From assembly GCA_015680685.1 (NCBI GenBank), contig MNCI01011864.1:951278-1015277 (forward strand): DNA of 64,000 bases, given 5' to 3'. This document shows positions 13,101-24,928 of the stretch, piece after piece. Under the pieces are notes generated by a model that made no database searches, was not told where the DNA came from, and was given only the letters and a program-made list of their open reading frames with translations. The stretch is from Gnetum montanum. Taxonomy: Eukaryota > Streptophyta > Gnetopsida > Gnetales > Gnetaceae. A program made the translations under genes and the position numbers. Numbering within the stretch: position 1 is the stretch's first letter; each line of letters opens with the position of its first letter.

Positions 13101-13450
13101 CGTATAGACATCTTTGGATTTCATCTTTTGGTGCACACTGCTTGCATGTAGAGATAGATGTTCTCTTAACTAATCATAACTTCTACACATGATGGCACCT
13201 TGAATCGCTATACACAATACATGGAACCCTCTTTTTCTCGATCTTTCCAAATTCATTTTCTTTAGATATCTCCAAGGAAAGATCTTTAATGCCCATTTTG
13301 GCATCAATGATGCTTAACCACGACCCTCCCATAATAATTGGGAAGTCCCCTTTGTAGTTCTCCACCTTGATTACTAGAAAGTCGATGGGATATGACCATC
13401 CACAAATGGTGGTTACGATGTCCTCTACTAGTTCCAATGGAACAGTGATG
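10111..13450 (-). pseudogene. Element C pol: protease-like, reverse transcriptase, RNase H, integrase
   Basis: Read on the minus strand. At about 13,440-13,180 a frame with IIMGGSWLSIIDA resembles the Athila protease region. At 12,650-12,400 comes the start of reverse transcriptase, with the helix before the conserved SNWV and PKK. The FGLCNAPTTFQ motif follows near 12,290, and the catalytic FxDD box near 12,215 has decayed to FLNE. RNase H with YASR and HTDHSAIRFL lies at 11,700-11,530. The integrase zinc finger (HEGPCGGHY...CDHC) is at 11,130-10,995, and the core has DYCTKW, a degraded SNNGTHF and YHPKANG near 10,850-10,640. Many stops and frameshifts are present, so it is non-functional. 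Confidence 0.85.
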
Positions 13451-13499
13451 GACTAGTTTGCCAGTTCTAGCTAGATGTTGCTCTTCTTCAAGGGAGGAA

Positions 13500-16143
13500 T
13501 GTTCCACATCATTTACATCTCATGAGAAATCAGATTAACACTAGAACCAAAGTCAAGAAGAGCTTTACACGGCTCATTCCCAGCAATTTGCAAATATACT
13601 AGGGGACTCGTAGGATTAGCTAACTTCCTAGGTAGGTTACCAGCTCAAATCTAATTAGATACAACATGGGTTAACATTACAGTATGGATTTGAGAGGGAT
13701 TTTGGTTTGAAGGGGACTCAGATAAAGGTGAGACAGATAAAGGTGGAGGAGTAGAGTTACCAACCATAGATGTTTCTGAGGGCTTTGGTGGACTGTGAGG
13801 TCAGAAGAAGGGTCTTTTCTTTGTTTGCAATTTTAACCCACTTGGTGGGTTAACCGGTTGCAAATTAACCACCCTCGTAACATTTCTTTGCTATGGTTGG
13901 GTAGATAATTCACCCTACATGGATGGAGTAGGTGGTAGTTGTGTAGGATATGGAGGAGTAGGTGTAAGGATGGAAGGAGCATAAGAATAATAAGTGGCAT
14001 CCCTCCTTGGATAGGGTTATTGGTATACTTCAGAAGTGTAGTGGTGATGTTGGTAAGTGGCAACATGACCAAAGGAGTCCTATGGAGATGAAAGTTGCTA
14101 AACATAGTAATCATAGGGATCTCGTTGCCAGTAAGGGTATTGTTGTCTTGGAGGTGCCAACACTCATGATTATGGTTGTTGCCATTGTTGGTATAATTCA
14201 TAGGGTTGCAGTGGAGTTCCACTTGGATAGTACTACTATGGTTAGTGGAACTATCGAGCATTGCCTTGTGGATAAGGTAATCTTTTGGGTGTTTTCCTTT
14301 ATGCAAGTCATGGATGTAAGGCATACACCCCAGATTCCTGCAAGTGTGACACAATTGGGCAACATCCCTTAGGATGTTCATACTGGTAGATGTCACACCT
14401 ACCATCATCATCTAAGTCACTATCCACAACCATCTCTATTGTAGCCATTTTACCTTTACCCTTAGATATATCATGTTTAGCTTCTTTACATCTCCGGTGC
14501 TCATGCTCATCACTTTGCTTCTTGGACTCTTCAATAATTTTTAAGATAGCCTGAAACTTGTTGTTCATAGAGTCCCATAATTGGTCAACCTTAGCCATGA
14601 TTTCAGATTACAATTTCTGGAGTGGCAAGGTTTTCTAATTAGCCACCTCATATCTGGTTAATTCATCCTCACTATCATAAAATTGAACCCTCCTTTTGCA
14701 GATAAAAGGGTCCTTATTATATTCCTCTACACTTTCTTGCTTTCTCAATTCTCCCTCCTCCTTGGCTACCTACTCAATTAATTTTTGGATCCAATAAGCA
14801 CTTAACTCTATCAATCTCCCTTGGGCATAGATGCCAAGGGTTTTCCTTGTTTCAAACTACAACCCATCTATGATATGGTGAAGTTTATTAAGCTAAGAGT
14901 ATCCATGGTCGAGACACCTATGTAGCAGAGAATAGTATTGGCCAATAGTGACATCCAAGGGCTCATGGTTTCCTTATTTTCACCTTTGAATCTACTTCCT
15001 CATATTGGACACTCAAGAGTATGTTTGATATTTTTCATTGAATAATTCCAACATCATACTCCACCGCTTGATTGATTCTAGTTCCAAGGATCGATATTAA
15101 TTTTCTGCTTCCTTTATGAGTGTCCTTGGAAATAATTTCAGCTTCTGCTAATTGTTCTCAATATTCTACAAGGCACATGCATCTTAGAAGGCCTGGAAAT
15201 TATTTTGTAGATTAGCATTGTATTCTCCCTCAAACTGAGGAATGTTGTTCATGTCTAGCCTCTTTATTATGCTATCCTTTACGTGCCTTATTGGAATCCT
15301 CATGGCCTCTGCAATGTTTAACATGTTCTGAGTGGCGAGTAGAGGTTCATCGAGGACATGATGATGGTGCCTACGATGTTCTCTACTAGCCCTTCTTTCC
15401 TGACAATGGGTTTCTCTGGATTGCCCATGCCTCTAGTCATGACTATCCCAACAATTCCTTCTACTATTCTAGTCCTATCGGTCACCTTCATCATGGTTAC
15501 TACCTTTGCAGTCATGATCTAAGCTAGATGAAGAAGAAGATGATGAAGGGGAAGAGGAATGAGAACTTGCTCCATGTTGATGCCCATCACCCTTCATTTG
15601 ATGATCGTGACCTCCTTTTTCCCCCTTATCATGACTTGCCTCTCCAAAGCCATTTTTTCCATTGGATCCATTTTGACTAGAACCTATATTATGAATTATG
15701 GATTGTACATTCTAGTTGAGGGTCCTTTAAACAAAGTCAAATAGATGAGAATCACTAAAGAAGTGGTCACCTCAATCTAATAGGTGAAAAAGTGTTTAAC
15801 CCTTACCCTTCATAAGCTCGTGTTGGTGCTCTAGTTGATGATCCCTTAATCTTTGAGCGTTAGTGGGATGATAATCCCTTAAATCAAGATCTCGCATATC
15901 ATACTCTCCGTGAAGATGTTGAAGCCCATGTTGTGCAAGCATTAGCTGAAGCATCATTGGAATAGATCAATTAGCTAGCAACACAATGTTGCCTTCCATG
16001 TCATGCCACCATAGCATTTCATCTTGATGCAAGATGAAGGTGAAGTTTGGTACATACTCATCGGGATGAGCATATGCCACCCAGTATTGCTAAGGCACCT
16101 GGTCTACCCTAGGTGGAGATAGGCTCTTGTGGGAAGAAGACAT
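13500..16143 (-). pseudogene. Element C gag, degenerate
   Basis: A minus-strand ATG at 16,143 opens MSSSHKSLSPP. A frame with stops runs through a His/Ser-rich part (15,600-15,480) and a capsid-like region. The capsid-like region contains HIIDGL...YAQGRL near 14,870-14,800, a string also found in the gag of A and E. A lysine-rich basic region (14,520-14,440) and a Cys/His cluster (CDIYQYEHPKGCCP) near 14,390 follow. The last is a possible nucleic-acid-binding finger, but the spacing is not a canonical CCHC. The 3' part up to the protease is Pro/His-rich and broken. Confidence 0.75.
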
Positions 16144-16292
16144 TTTATGTTATTTAACTTATAGGCAGTGTGTAGTTAAGGTTTAATTTAATTATAATTA
16201 TAATTTTTGTTTTTGTAAGAATTGACTCTTAGGGTTTGAACAACAAGGTTACTAAGTTTCACTTGGTTTAGATAGTGCACGTAGAACTAAAG

Positions 16293-16310
16293 TCCCCGGC
16301 AATGACACCA
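16293..16310 (-). other. Element C primer-binding site (tRNA-Asp)
   Basis: The minus strand reads TGGTGTCATTGCCGGGGA. It differs from the 3' end complement of plant tRNA-Asp(GTC) at three positions, all C/T or G/A transitions. It abuts the 5' LTR. This primer is typical of Athila/Tat elements. Confidence 0.8.
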
Positions 16311-16311
16311 A

Positions 16312-17132
16312 CGATGAGCGACAAGGTATCCCTATGCCCAACCATATGAATCATAGGTGTTCACGTGTGATCTAGTTGAATTTTGCATACGTTAATTACC
16401 AAGTATGCTAGAGCTAAATTGTGCATGTGTGTTGTCTATTCGTTGTCTTCCTAGTCCCACTTGTGGAATGCAATTGTATGGTTAAGTGTGACTAAGGTGT
16501 AAGATTTTTTATTATTTTGTGTTTTATTAAGTTACTTGCCTAGAACAAGAATGAAAGTGAGAGTGATTAAGTGCTAAGAAGACTATGATCTAATCTAGCC
16601 TAACACAAGTAACTATTCCCACTTCCTAGACACATCCTGAACTTTGTGTAAACACTGTTGGGCTGTCAAATGCTAACTATTTCTGAGCTACCAAGTGTCA
16701 CACATATGTTCGAAGGGGGTCCTACTTGTGTATTATAATGAGTTGCTTGATTAATCAAAATTAATTGCTGCATGAATAACATTAATGTAAACTACATAAA
16801 ATCACAATATATCAATGCATAAGAAAGAAAGTCTCAAGTGCTACAAGGTGAATCAAAGAGCTCATATTTATTACCAACACAATGATATGTTCAAGTATAA
16901 CAATGCTTAAATAAAGATCTAATCACACTTAGATCTCCTACTTTGGGCACTTGGAAAATATTCTAACTCTCAAATGGACAAACTACAAGATTTTTGCTAC
17001 TTAATTGCCAAAAAATACTCTCAATCGTGTACCTAGGGGCTATATTTATAGACCCGGAAGTAACCCTATGATATTGAATGTACGATATCGCATCTTGGAT
17101 CGCAATGGAGTGTATGAAAACATGATTTATCA
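16312..17132 (-). repeat. Element C 5' LTR
   Basis: 821 bp, the partner of 7,078-7,930. It ends next to the tRNA-Asp primer site. The first base of the TGATGAG terminus has changed to C, and part of the GATATC array has been lost near 17,100. Confidence 0.85.
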
Positions 17133-17636
17133 CTAGAAATTCATATTCCTTTCTCAGATCTTTAGTCTTGTTTGAACTTTTATTCTTATTATTACCCATG
17201 GCTCTTACTATGATTGTAGAGTTAGAAAAATTCAAAAAGAAACTTGTTTAATTATTCTTTTAATTATTAAGACTTCCCATGGTTATCCTTTCCTTATCTA
17301 TTATATTATTGGGTGGTTAGCTAGGAGAATTGGTTAGGTTCATTAGCTTTTATTTTATTAATTAATTAAAATATTCTTATTTGTTCTTTATTCTTACCCT
17401 TAGTATTTTCTTCTGGCATTAGAAAAATTTAACTCAATTTGACTCTCCTACATGCAATTCCCTCCCCCATAACAAAGTTGGTCACTCCATGATTAAGAGG
17501 ATTTGAAAATCATGCAAATCAAAGCTACAGTGAGGAAGTTATAGAGCTTGGAAGTTCAGGCATCAAAGGCTTAGAAAAATAGCATGACCTCCCCTTGCTT
17601 TAAAATATGGAAATGAAATATTTTCTAACTCTTTAC

Positions 17637-17712
17637 ACATATATATAGATTTTTGTTAGTGCAACATCATAGATACAACATCATAAGACCTAATACATCG
17701 TAGCTACGATGA
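17637..17712 (-). promoter_or_regulatory. Internal promoter-like module upstream of A ORF2
   Basis: On the minus strand the motifs CGATGTATTAGG and ATGATGTTG lead into a TATA box (AATCTATATATATG). The first two echo the U3 of A's own LTR, where GATGTATTAGG stands just before TTATAAAT at about 25,680-25,720. The module is about 440 bp upstream of the ORF2 start. Element E has a corresponding module before its ORF2. Promoter activity is inference. Confidence 0.45.
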
Positions 17713-18029
17713 CACATCCAAAAACTGTTGAGTTTGAACCAATTTTTGGTGAAGAAGTTGAGTCAAATTGATAGTTTGGAAGATGTAGAAGTTGTCTAAA
17801 GGATCTTTGATCATAGATGATGCTTAGATTATGAAAAGTTGGTAGTCAAAGATCATAAAGAAGGAATCTTTGGCAAAGGAGGCGAATCAAATGTATAAGA
17901 GATGGTAGTAAGAATTACCAAAAGTATGATTAGATATGAGAATTTATGAAAGTAAACATTGATAGTTAAAGTGTCTTGGAGGCAGAAGATGATGTGGAAC
18001 TATTCATCAAGTATGAGATACAAAATTTA

Positions 18030-19430
18030 TACAAGTGGATCCTCCCAACAGCAAGATTTAGCCCTTAGTACACTCAAGGAGTTAAATGTAGAACATACCT
18101 ATCTTGAAAAACACACATGTTAGTATTGCCAAAATGAGAAAATAATACTATATTATACAAAACCATAGAATTATGATTATAGTATAATTATGATTATAGT
18201 ACTATAATAGAAAACCATAATTAGAAAGGATTACGAAAATTGGATTAGAAAACCATAATTAGTACTATAATACCAATGAGGTGGAACAGGATTAGAAAGG
18301 ATTACGAAAATTGGGACATGAGGTGTCTTACCATAAGCATAATGAATTCTTATGTGTGATATATGGTTAAAGTGATCATTAGCCATTTCGTCTAATGATC
18401 CAAACCAAGTTCATACCAGTTACCAGTGACATTGCATTATATCATCTCAAAGCTAGCAACCATAAGACTACCACTACTATAGGAAGCATCATCACTTGAC
18501 AATGTAGCTCAAGGAAGGAGTTTATTAATAGCATACTTTATTTTTGAGATTTCTGAGAAGCTGCCTACCTTCACACATGGGTAACATATCTTTCCAATGG
18601 AACCCTCAAAAATTTTATTTTGTGCATTTATTATATTTTTACTATGTCATCCTTACCAGAGGACTACCTTCATGCATGGGCAACATGTCTTTCCAATGAC
18701 ATGATAAGGTAGTACTTATTATACTTACAATTTCATTTTTTGTTAGCACTTAAGAAAATAATACATTCTTAACAATAGGATAAAACTTATAGTATTAGTG
18801 TAAGAGAATCCACAAGGCTCCTTTAAATCATCCCTTTTTCATTCCCACCTGGTTCTTCACTTTTCTATCCAAGCATAATAATCATAATTTTATTTTAGTT
18901 TTATTGTGAAAAGAATATCATTATGGCCATGGTAAGAAACTCTTATTATTGAAAATGAGTGGATGGATGATGTGGTCTCACTATATATAGAATTGGTCCT
19001 TCCATTATTTGATAACACAAGGTAATTTTTACATTATTAGAACTAGATCTTGCATTGTTCCTTTGCACTTTACTAGAAAATTAACAAAAATATGTACAAG
19101 AAAAATGATGAGAAATCATAGAAAAATGATAAGAATGGAAAAATGGAGAAATAATTTAAAATATATTAAAGAATATAAAATTATTAAGAAATGGGAAAAG
19201 ATCAACGAATAGAAAAGATATCAAAGAATGTGAAAAAGTAGTAAGAAAAGAAAAAGGTCTAATGACTAACTGTTACACAAGACAACCCCACAACTATTAT
19301 TAAAAATAGTTAACCAAAAAATGGAACACGTTGAAGATGGTTTGGTGGAAAAGGTAGAATCCCTAGAAAATTCAAGATGTTCATAGAATGGTTTCACTTG
19401 CTAAATATTGATGAAGATAAGCTTGTGTGA
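18030..19430 (-). other. Element B 3' untranslated region
   Basis: No coding frame of note. Scattered similarity to the 3' region of C is seen, such as TGGATGATGTGG near 18,964 and an A-rich stretch near 19,085-19,210. Nothing else is recognised. Confidence 0.45.
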
Positions 19431-19439
19431 GCTAGTTGG

Positions 19440-21290
19440 AAGATAGATCTACATGGCACCTAATTGGTATGTTGCATGAATGATATAGGGTCCTTCCTGT
19501 AAAGTGTTGAACTTAGCCTTTTATGGCATATGACTAGGGTTGTAGTAGAGGACTTTATCACCTAAATGTATTGATACTTGTCATATTCTTGCATCATGCC
19601 TACATTTGAAGTATTTCTTGTGTATTTCATTACTCATTAGAGCTATAAGTCTATTATCCTCTAGAAGGTTAAGATTCATAAGACATTCTTTGTGAGTGAA
19701 TTTTAGATCTAGGTCAAGTTCACTAGCAATAGCTAAGGTTTGTAGTTCCACTTGGATTGGTAGTGTGGGAAGTTTTTCATAAACTAGCTCATAGGGCAAG
19801 TATCCTATTGGGAGTTTCCATGTGGATCTATATGCCCATTCAACTTAATGCTCTAATCCTTTCTAGTGATTTCTTAGTTAGTGACTTCTGCTTAACCATT
19901 TACTTGGGTATGGTATGGTGTAGTTAGTTTTTGGTTTACCCCAAGTTTTTACATTACCTTATTAAATGTAGCTCTTGTAAAATGCATTTCATTATTGGAT
20001 ATGAGCATGTGTGGTACTCCAAATCTATTCACCATGTGTTGTCGAAAGAATTTAGTAGCTTTTTTAAATATGTAATCTTTGACTGTAGCTACTTTCGCCC
20101 ATTTTGTGTAATAATCAACTATCATTATAATATATGATTTTCCATTAGACATCAATGTGATAAGAACCATAAAATCAATTCTCCAGATGTCAAATGGCTC
20201 TAATGGCTAGATCCATTGTTGTGGTCCTTCATTTCTACTCGTTATTCCCCCATTGCATTAGCATCTTTCACAAGACCAAGCAAATTTGTGTGTGTCCATG
20301 GATATGGTAGACCAAAAGTAGCTTGCCATCATCAACTTTAGTGTTGTTTTGCATCCTACATAGTAACCACCACATGGTCCCTCATGCGCATCTTGCAAGA
20401 TTCTTTGTTGGTTCTTTTCTAGAATACACCATCTAACTAATCCATAAACATAGATCTTATAAATATTTCCATTAATTTCCATATATTGTTTAATTCTATG
20501 GAGGAACTGCTCCTTTTATTTCTTATTCCACTCAACAAGAAGCACTTGTGTAGTGAGATAAGTCATGTAGTTACTAATCTAGGACTTGTCTATTGAGTTG
20601 ATAGTCATTTTTATCTTTGTAAACAAATTTTCATGAGGAAATTGGTTAGGTAATGGTTCATCTTGCTCTTGCAATTCCCATCTTAGTCTTGACAAATGAT
20701 CTACTATAACATTTTCTATTCTTTCTTTTCAATCATTGTAATGTCAAGCTCTCGTAATATCACAAGCCATCATATCATCCTTGGACTAACTACTAGTTTG
20801 TTCATTAAAAAATTCATGGCACTATGATCCATATTGACATAAATAGGATACCTGAGCACATAATGTCTAAATTTTTCAAGTGCATACACCATAGCCATAA
20901 GCTTCGTTTCTGTAGTGATGTAGTTGAGTTGTGCTCTAGTGATGCTTCGACTAGCATAGTGTATGTAATATGGTTTTTTTTATCATTGAGCTAAGTAAGT
21001 ACTACACCTAGTGCGTAGTTTGAAGCATCTTTAATCATGTGGAATGGTTTAGACTAATTCAAAGCTCAAAGGATTGGTGTTTCAATCAGCTTCTACTTTA
21101 ATTTCTCGAATGCCTTCTCACACTATTCTGTCCATTAGAATGATGCATATTTCTTTGTTAGTTTCACTAGTGACCTGACTATCTTTGAAAAATTTTCAAT
21201 GAATCTTCTGTAGTATCCTGTATGGCCCAAAAATGATTTGACATCCTTAATAATTTGTCGTCTCTAGGTGATATTTTGAATAACTCTTAT
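19440..21290 (-). pseudogene. Element B partial pol (RT C-terminus, RNase H, integrase)
   Basis: Minus strand. The reverse transcriptase tail and connection run from 21,290 to about 21,000. An RNase H-like part lies near 20,960-20,780. The integrase zinc finger (HEGPCGGYY...CERC) is at 20,395-20,260. The integrase core has DYYTKWAKVATV near 20,115, ISNNEMHF near 20,000 (the second catalytic Asp is lost), and a conserved C-terminal part (LPTLPIQVE, NLLEDNRLIAL) at 19,770-19,650. The upstream two thirds of RT, the protease and most of gag are absent compared with C. Confidence 0.8.
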
Positions 21291-21771
21291 GGATTATGGA
21301 TTACATGTTCTGGTTGAGGGCCCCTTGAACAAAGTCAAAGAGAAGAGTATCACCAAAAAAAATCCCCATGAGAAGTGTTCACCTCCATCTAATGGATCAA
21401 GCGGAGGTGGAAAAATGTTTGACCCTTTACCCTTCACAAGCTCATGTTGGTGCTCTAGCTGACAATCCCTTAACCTTTGTGCTTTAGTGGGATGATAATC
21501 CCTGGATCAAGATCTCACATCTCATACTCTCCGTGAAGATGTTGAATCCCATGTTGTACAAGCATTACCTAGAGCATCACTGGAACAGATCAATCAGTTG
21601 GCAACACAATGTTGCTTTCCATGTCGTGCCACCATAGCATTTCATCTTGATGTAAGATGAAGGTGAAGTTTGGTACATACTCATCGAGATGAGCATATAC
21701 CACCTAGTATTGTTGAGGCATCTGGTCTGTCCTAGGTGGAGATAGACTCCTATGAGAAGAAGAAATTTTAT
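21291..21771 (-). pseudogene. Element B gag N-terminal fragment
   Basis: It matches the N-terminal 160 codons or so of C gag (SHRSLSPPR, VPNFTFILHQDEMLWWHDME). The position of the start codon has mutated. The frame stops abruptly at the deletion junction near 21,290, where sequence homologous to C 15,690 meets sequence homologous to C 12,030. Confidence 0.75.
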
Positions 21772-21934
21772 GTTAATGAATTTATATGCAATGTGCGATT
21801 AATATTTAATTTAATTGTAATAATAATTTTTGTTTTTGTAATATTTGACTCTTATAGTTTGAACAACAAGGTTATTAAGCTTCACTAAGTTTAGATAGCA
21901 CATGTAGAACTAAAGTTCCTAGCAACAGTGCCAA

Positions 21935-22790
21935 TGATGAGTGGCGAGGTACCCCTATGTCCAACCATATGAATCACAGGCATTGAACATGTAATCTAGT
22001 CAAATTCTACAAACTTTAATTAACAAGTATGCTAGAGCTAAACGATGAGTGTGTGTTGTTTATTCATTGTCTTCCCAATCCCACTTGTGAAATGCAATTG
22101 TATGGTTAAGTGTAACTGAGGTGTAAGATTTTTATTATTTTGTGTTTCATCAATTTGCTTGCCTAGAATAAGAATAAAAGTGAGAGTAATTAAGTGCTAA
22201 GTAAACTATTATCTAATCTATCCTAACATAAGTAACCATCCCCACTGCCCAGACACATCCTAAACTTTGTGTAAACACAACTGGGTTGTCAAACACTAAC
22301 CATTTCTACGCTACCAAGTGTCACATGTATGTTCAAAGGGGTCGTGCTTGTGTATTTTAATGAGTTGCTTAATTAATCAAAATTAATTACTGCAAGAATA
22401 AAATTAATGTAAATTGCATGAAATTATGATATGTAAATGCATAAAGGAAGAAAGTCTCAAGTGCTACAAGGATGAATCAAAGAGCTTGTCTTTATTGCCA
22501 ACACAATGATGTGTTTAGGTACATCAATGCTTGAATAAATATTCGATCATACTTAGACCTCTTGCTGTAGGCACTTGAAAAATATTCTAACTCTTAAATG
22601 AACAAATTTTAAGAGTTTCACTACTTGACTACAAAAACTACTACCAATCGTGTGCCCAAGGACTGTATTTATAGGCCTGGGAGTAACCCTACAATATCAA
22701 ATGCCTGATATCATATCTTTGACCGTGATATCATGTACCCGATATTGTGATTGCTCGAATATCAGAGCTTATGAAAAACATGACTCATCA
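21935..22790 (-). repeat. Element B 5' LTR
   Basis: 856 bp with TGATGAG...ACTCATCA ends, similar throughout to the C LTRs. The ATATC array is near 22,690-22,765 and the TATA-like box is at about 22,667-22,677 on the minus strand. Confidence 0.85.
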
Positions 22791-24772
22791 ATTGTCTAAG
22801 ATTACCTTATGGATAAGGTAATCATTTTGACATTTGTTTCTTGGAAAATCTTGGGTTAAGTACATATGCTCCAAACTCTTGCAAGTAGGCCATGATAGGA
22901 CAACATCCCTTACAATGTTCATAATGGCACACTTTGCATCCTTCTTCATCTTCTTAACTGGAGTTTGTAAATTCCTTAACTACAACAACTTTTCATTTAC
23001 ATTTGTGATTTTCTCATCTATTATCTCCTCTTGTCTTCTCTTTAATTTTCTTGTTTAGAGCTTGTTCAATCTTCTCCTCTATTATCTTTAGTGCTGTAGA
23101 AAATTTTTCATCCACTGAGTCCCACATTTTCTTTACCTTTGTGACAATGTCATTAACTGATTTCTAGATGGGTAGAGTCTTTTTTTGAATAACATTCTCT
23201 AAATTTTTATCTTCTAGTCTATTGCACATTCTAACATCTCTTTTCTTTATTGTAGGATCTCGGTTGTATTCCTTAGCTAATACCCTTTTCTTTAATTCTC
23301 TTTTTTCTTTGAATACCTGGTCCATTAATCTTTGAATTTGATGGACTATCATTTCTGATAATCTTCCTTGGGCATACACCCCAAGGATTTCTCTAGTCTT
23401 GTTTCTTAACCCATCAATTATATGAATTAATTATTCCCTTTGTGAAAATTAATGGCCTAGGCATCTATGTAGCAGAGAACAATATCTTTCCTTTACCACA
23501 TCAAGGGTTTCATGTGTCCCTTGCTTCCATCCTTAGATTTTTTTTCTTAAATTGCACACTTTTGAGGAGCTTTAGCATGGTACTCCATCTTCAGATCAAT
23601 TCTAGTTCTAAAGATCGATATTAGCTTTTTACTTTCTTAATGAGGATCCTGGGAAAAAAATTTAACTTTTGTTAATCACTCTTGATATTTTGAAGGACAT
23701 AAGCATTATGGAATGCTTGAAGATGGTGATTTGAACTCACATTATATTCTCCTTCAAATTTGAAAATATTATTCATGTCTAGTAGCTTGATGCTATCCCT
23801 TACATGCCTAGTAGGGATGTACATTACTTCTCTAATGTTAATCATGCTACGAGTGGCTAGTATGGGTTCTTCATGATTGTCAGGTTCATAGGCTTGGTTG
23901 TAGTTGTGACCCCTTCGATGCTTATAGTGTCATTACCTTTCTTCATGCCTAATTTTGTCTCTTTGTTGTTCATAATCATCTTCTTCTTCATTAGGATGCC
24001 TTGTTCAATATTTATGTCTCTCATGATCCCTAAATCCTTCCTTGTCATAGTCTTTGGATCTTTATTCCCTCTTATCAAATTCTACTAATGATTTTAAGGA
24101 AGAAGAGGAAGTAGTTAGAGAACGGTGTCAACTAGTTCTCCTTCTGTGGCTCTGTGATTCATTCTCTTGTGGTTCTACAAAAGCTTTAGGTCTTGAGCTT
24201 CATCTATGTTTGGAGTCTTCTACATCTCTCCTAGGTGTTTCTGCAAGGGCTAAATGCAATTGTATTTTGACAAGTTCCTCTACATGAATGATGGACATTT
24301 GTGAATGGGATTCATGATTTTGGTGGATTTTTTACATTATGAATGTATCATCATTGATTTCTTCTAAGACAACATTGTGGGTTACTTTCTTTCCTTTGTT
24401 GTTCTCATGTCTTGTCTCCATGGCAACATCCCTTCTTACTTATGCTTTCATGGGTTGATACGACTTGGTCATGTGTTTAGTAACATGTTATTCCTCTTAT
24501 GCATTGCCAAGATTTGACCTCATTAAGGTTGCCTATAGCATTGATGGTGTTGAATGTTTAGGAGGCAAAACTATGTTACCCTGCAAACCTCTCCATCTTA
24601 GTTGTTCATCCTCATGGAAGATAAATGTGAAGTTGGGATAATATGGATATGTATGAGCATATAAAATTTTGGTTTGCATGGGCGTACTCCAATCTTCTTC
24701 ATCATGTCTTTTTTCATGATTCCTTTATGTTTCTTTGGTAGGTGGTAACTTTCCCTTAAGTGTCAAAGCCAT
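22791..24772 (-). pseudogene. Element A gag, degenerate
   Basis: A minus-strand ATG at 24,772 opens MALTLKGKLPP. The frame then runs with several stops through a region homologous to C gag (HTYPYYPNFTFIFHEDE), a charged Arg/Glu-rich middle, the capsid-like HIIDGLRNKTRE...YAQGRLSEM (about 23,430-23,340), a coiled-coil Lys-rich part and a Cys/His cluster (CHYEHCKGCCP) near 22,920. Element B interrupts it at 22,791. Gag would form the particle coat. Confidence 0.75.
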
Positions 24773-24910
24773 GTTATATGTTTGATTCTCTTTAGTATGT
24801 ATGTGTGTGTGCGTGTGTTAAAAGATTGATTAAAAATGTGTAGGGTAAGCTTTGTGATTCTTGATACAATGAACTCTATACGATCAACTACTAATTAAAC
24901 ATTGACACAT

Positions 24911-24927
24911 CCCAAAAAATGGTGCCA
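24911..24927 (-). other. Element A primer-binding site (tRNA-Asp-like)
   Basis: The minus strand reads TGGCACCATTTTTTGGG beside the 5' LTR. It is a decayed version of the tRNA-Asp primer site seen in C and E. Confidence 0.6.
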
Positions 24928-24928
24928 A

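Larger units (their letters stand above)
7078..17132 (-). mobile_element. Element C: Ty3/gypsy Athila/Tat-like retrotransposon with gag-pol
   Basis: A 10.05-kb minus-strand element. LTRs at 7,078-7,930 and 16,312-17,132 share sequence throughout and have TGATGAG...TTATCA ends. Five-bp flanks CTAGT (7,073-7,077) and CTAGA (17,133-17,137) look like a target duplication with one change. In transcript order it has a tRNA-Asp primer site, gag, protease-like region, reverse transcriptase/RNase H, integrase, a 2-kb 3' region, a polypurine tract (GGGGGTA) and the 3' LTR. The Asp primer site and the integrase sequence place it with Athila/Tat. It is inserted in the early part of A ORF2. All long frames contain stops, so it is not autonomous now. 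Confidence 0.85.
348..17199 (-). pseudogene. Element A ORF2, plant 'putative transposon protein' domain, split by D and C
   Basis: The reading frame runs on the minus strand in three blocks: 17,199-17,138, 7,077-5,367 and 1,455-348. C and D interrupt it. It starts MGNNKNKSS. The middle block matches E ORF2: LGEVY, then HFKIETYH near 6,400, then LIRKLCKKIGITGY near 6,200. After these comes a coiled-coil region (1,226-1,440) and a C-terminus with the pattern EEEKL-x-ALL ... KPMEE-x-PLS that E shares. Several codons that are Gln or Trp in E are TAG here, and at least one frameshift is present. The family is common in Athila-type elements, where it sits in the env-like position. Its biochemical function is unknown. 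Confidence 0.7.
17900..22790 (-). mobile_element. Element B: internally deleted relative of C inserted in A gag
   Basis: A minus-strand element with a complete 5' LTR (21,935-22,790), a decayed tRNA-Asp primer site at 21,916-21,933, the first part of gag, then a direct jump into reverse transcriptase near 21,290, followed by RNase H and integrase to about 19,440 and a 3' region similar to C down to about 18,000. No 3' LTR is recognisable, and its left edge is uncertain (17,712-18,030). I infer a deletion that removed that LTR and perhaps some A sequence. To its right, A gag resumes at 22,791. Confidence 0.7.

Noticed and set aside
14007-14372. Plus-strand 121-codon frame in element C gag
   Set aside because: Antisense to the recognised gag region of a minus-strand element. 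No domain and no independent support.
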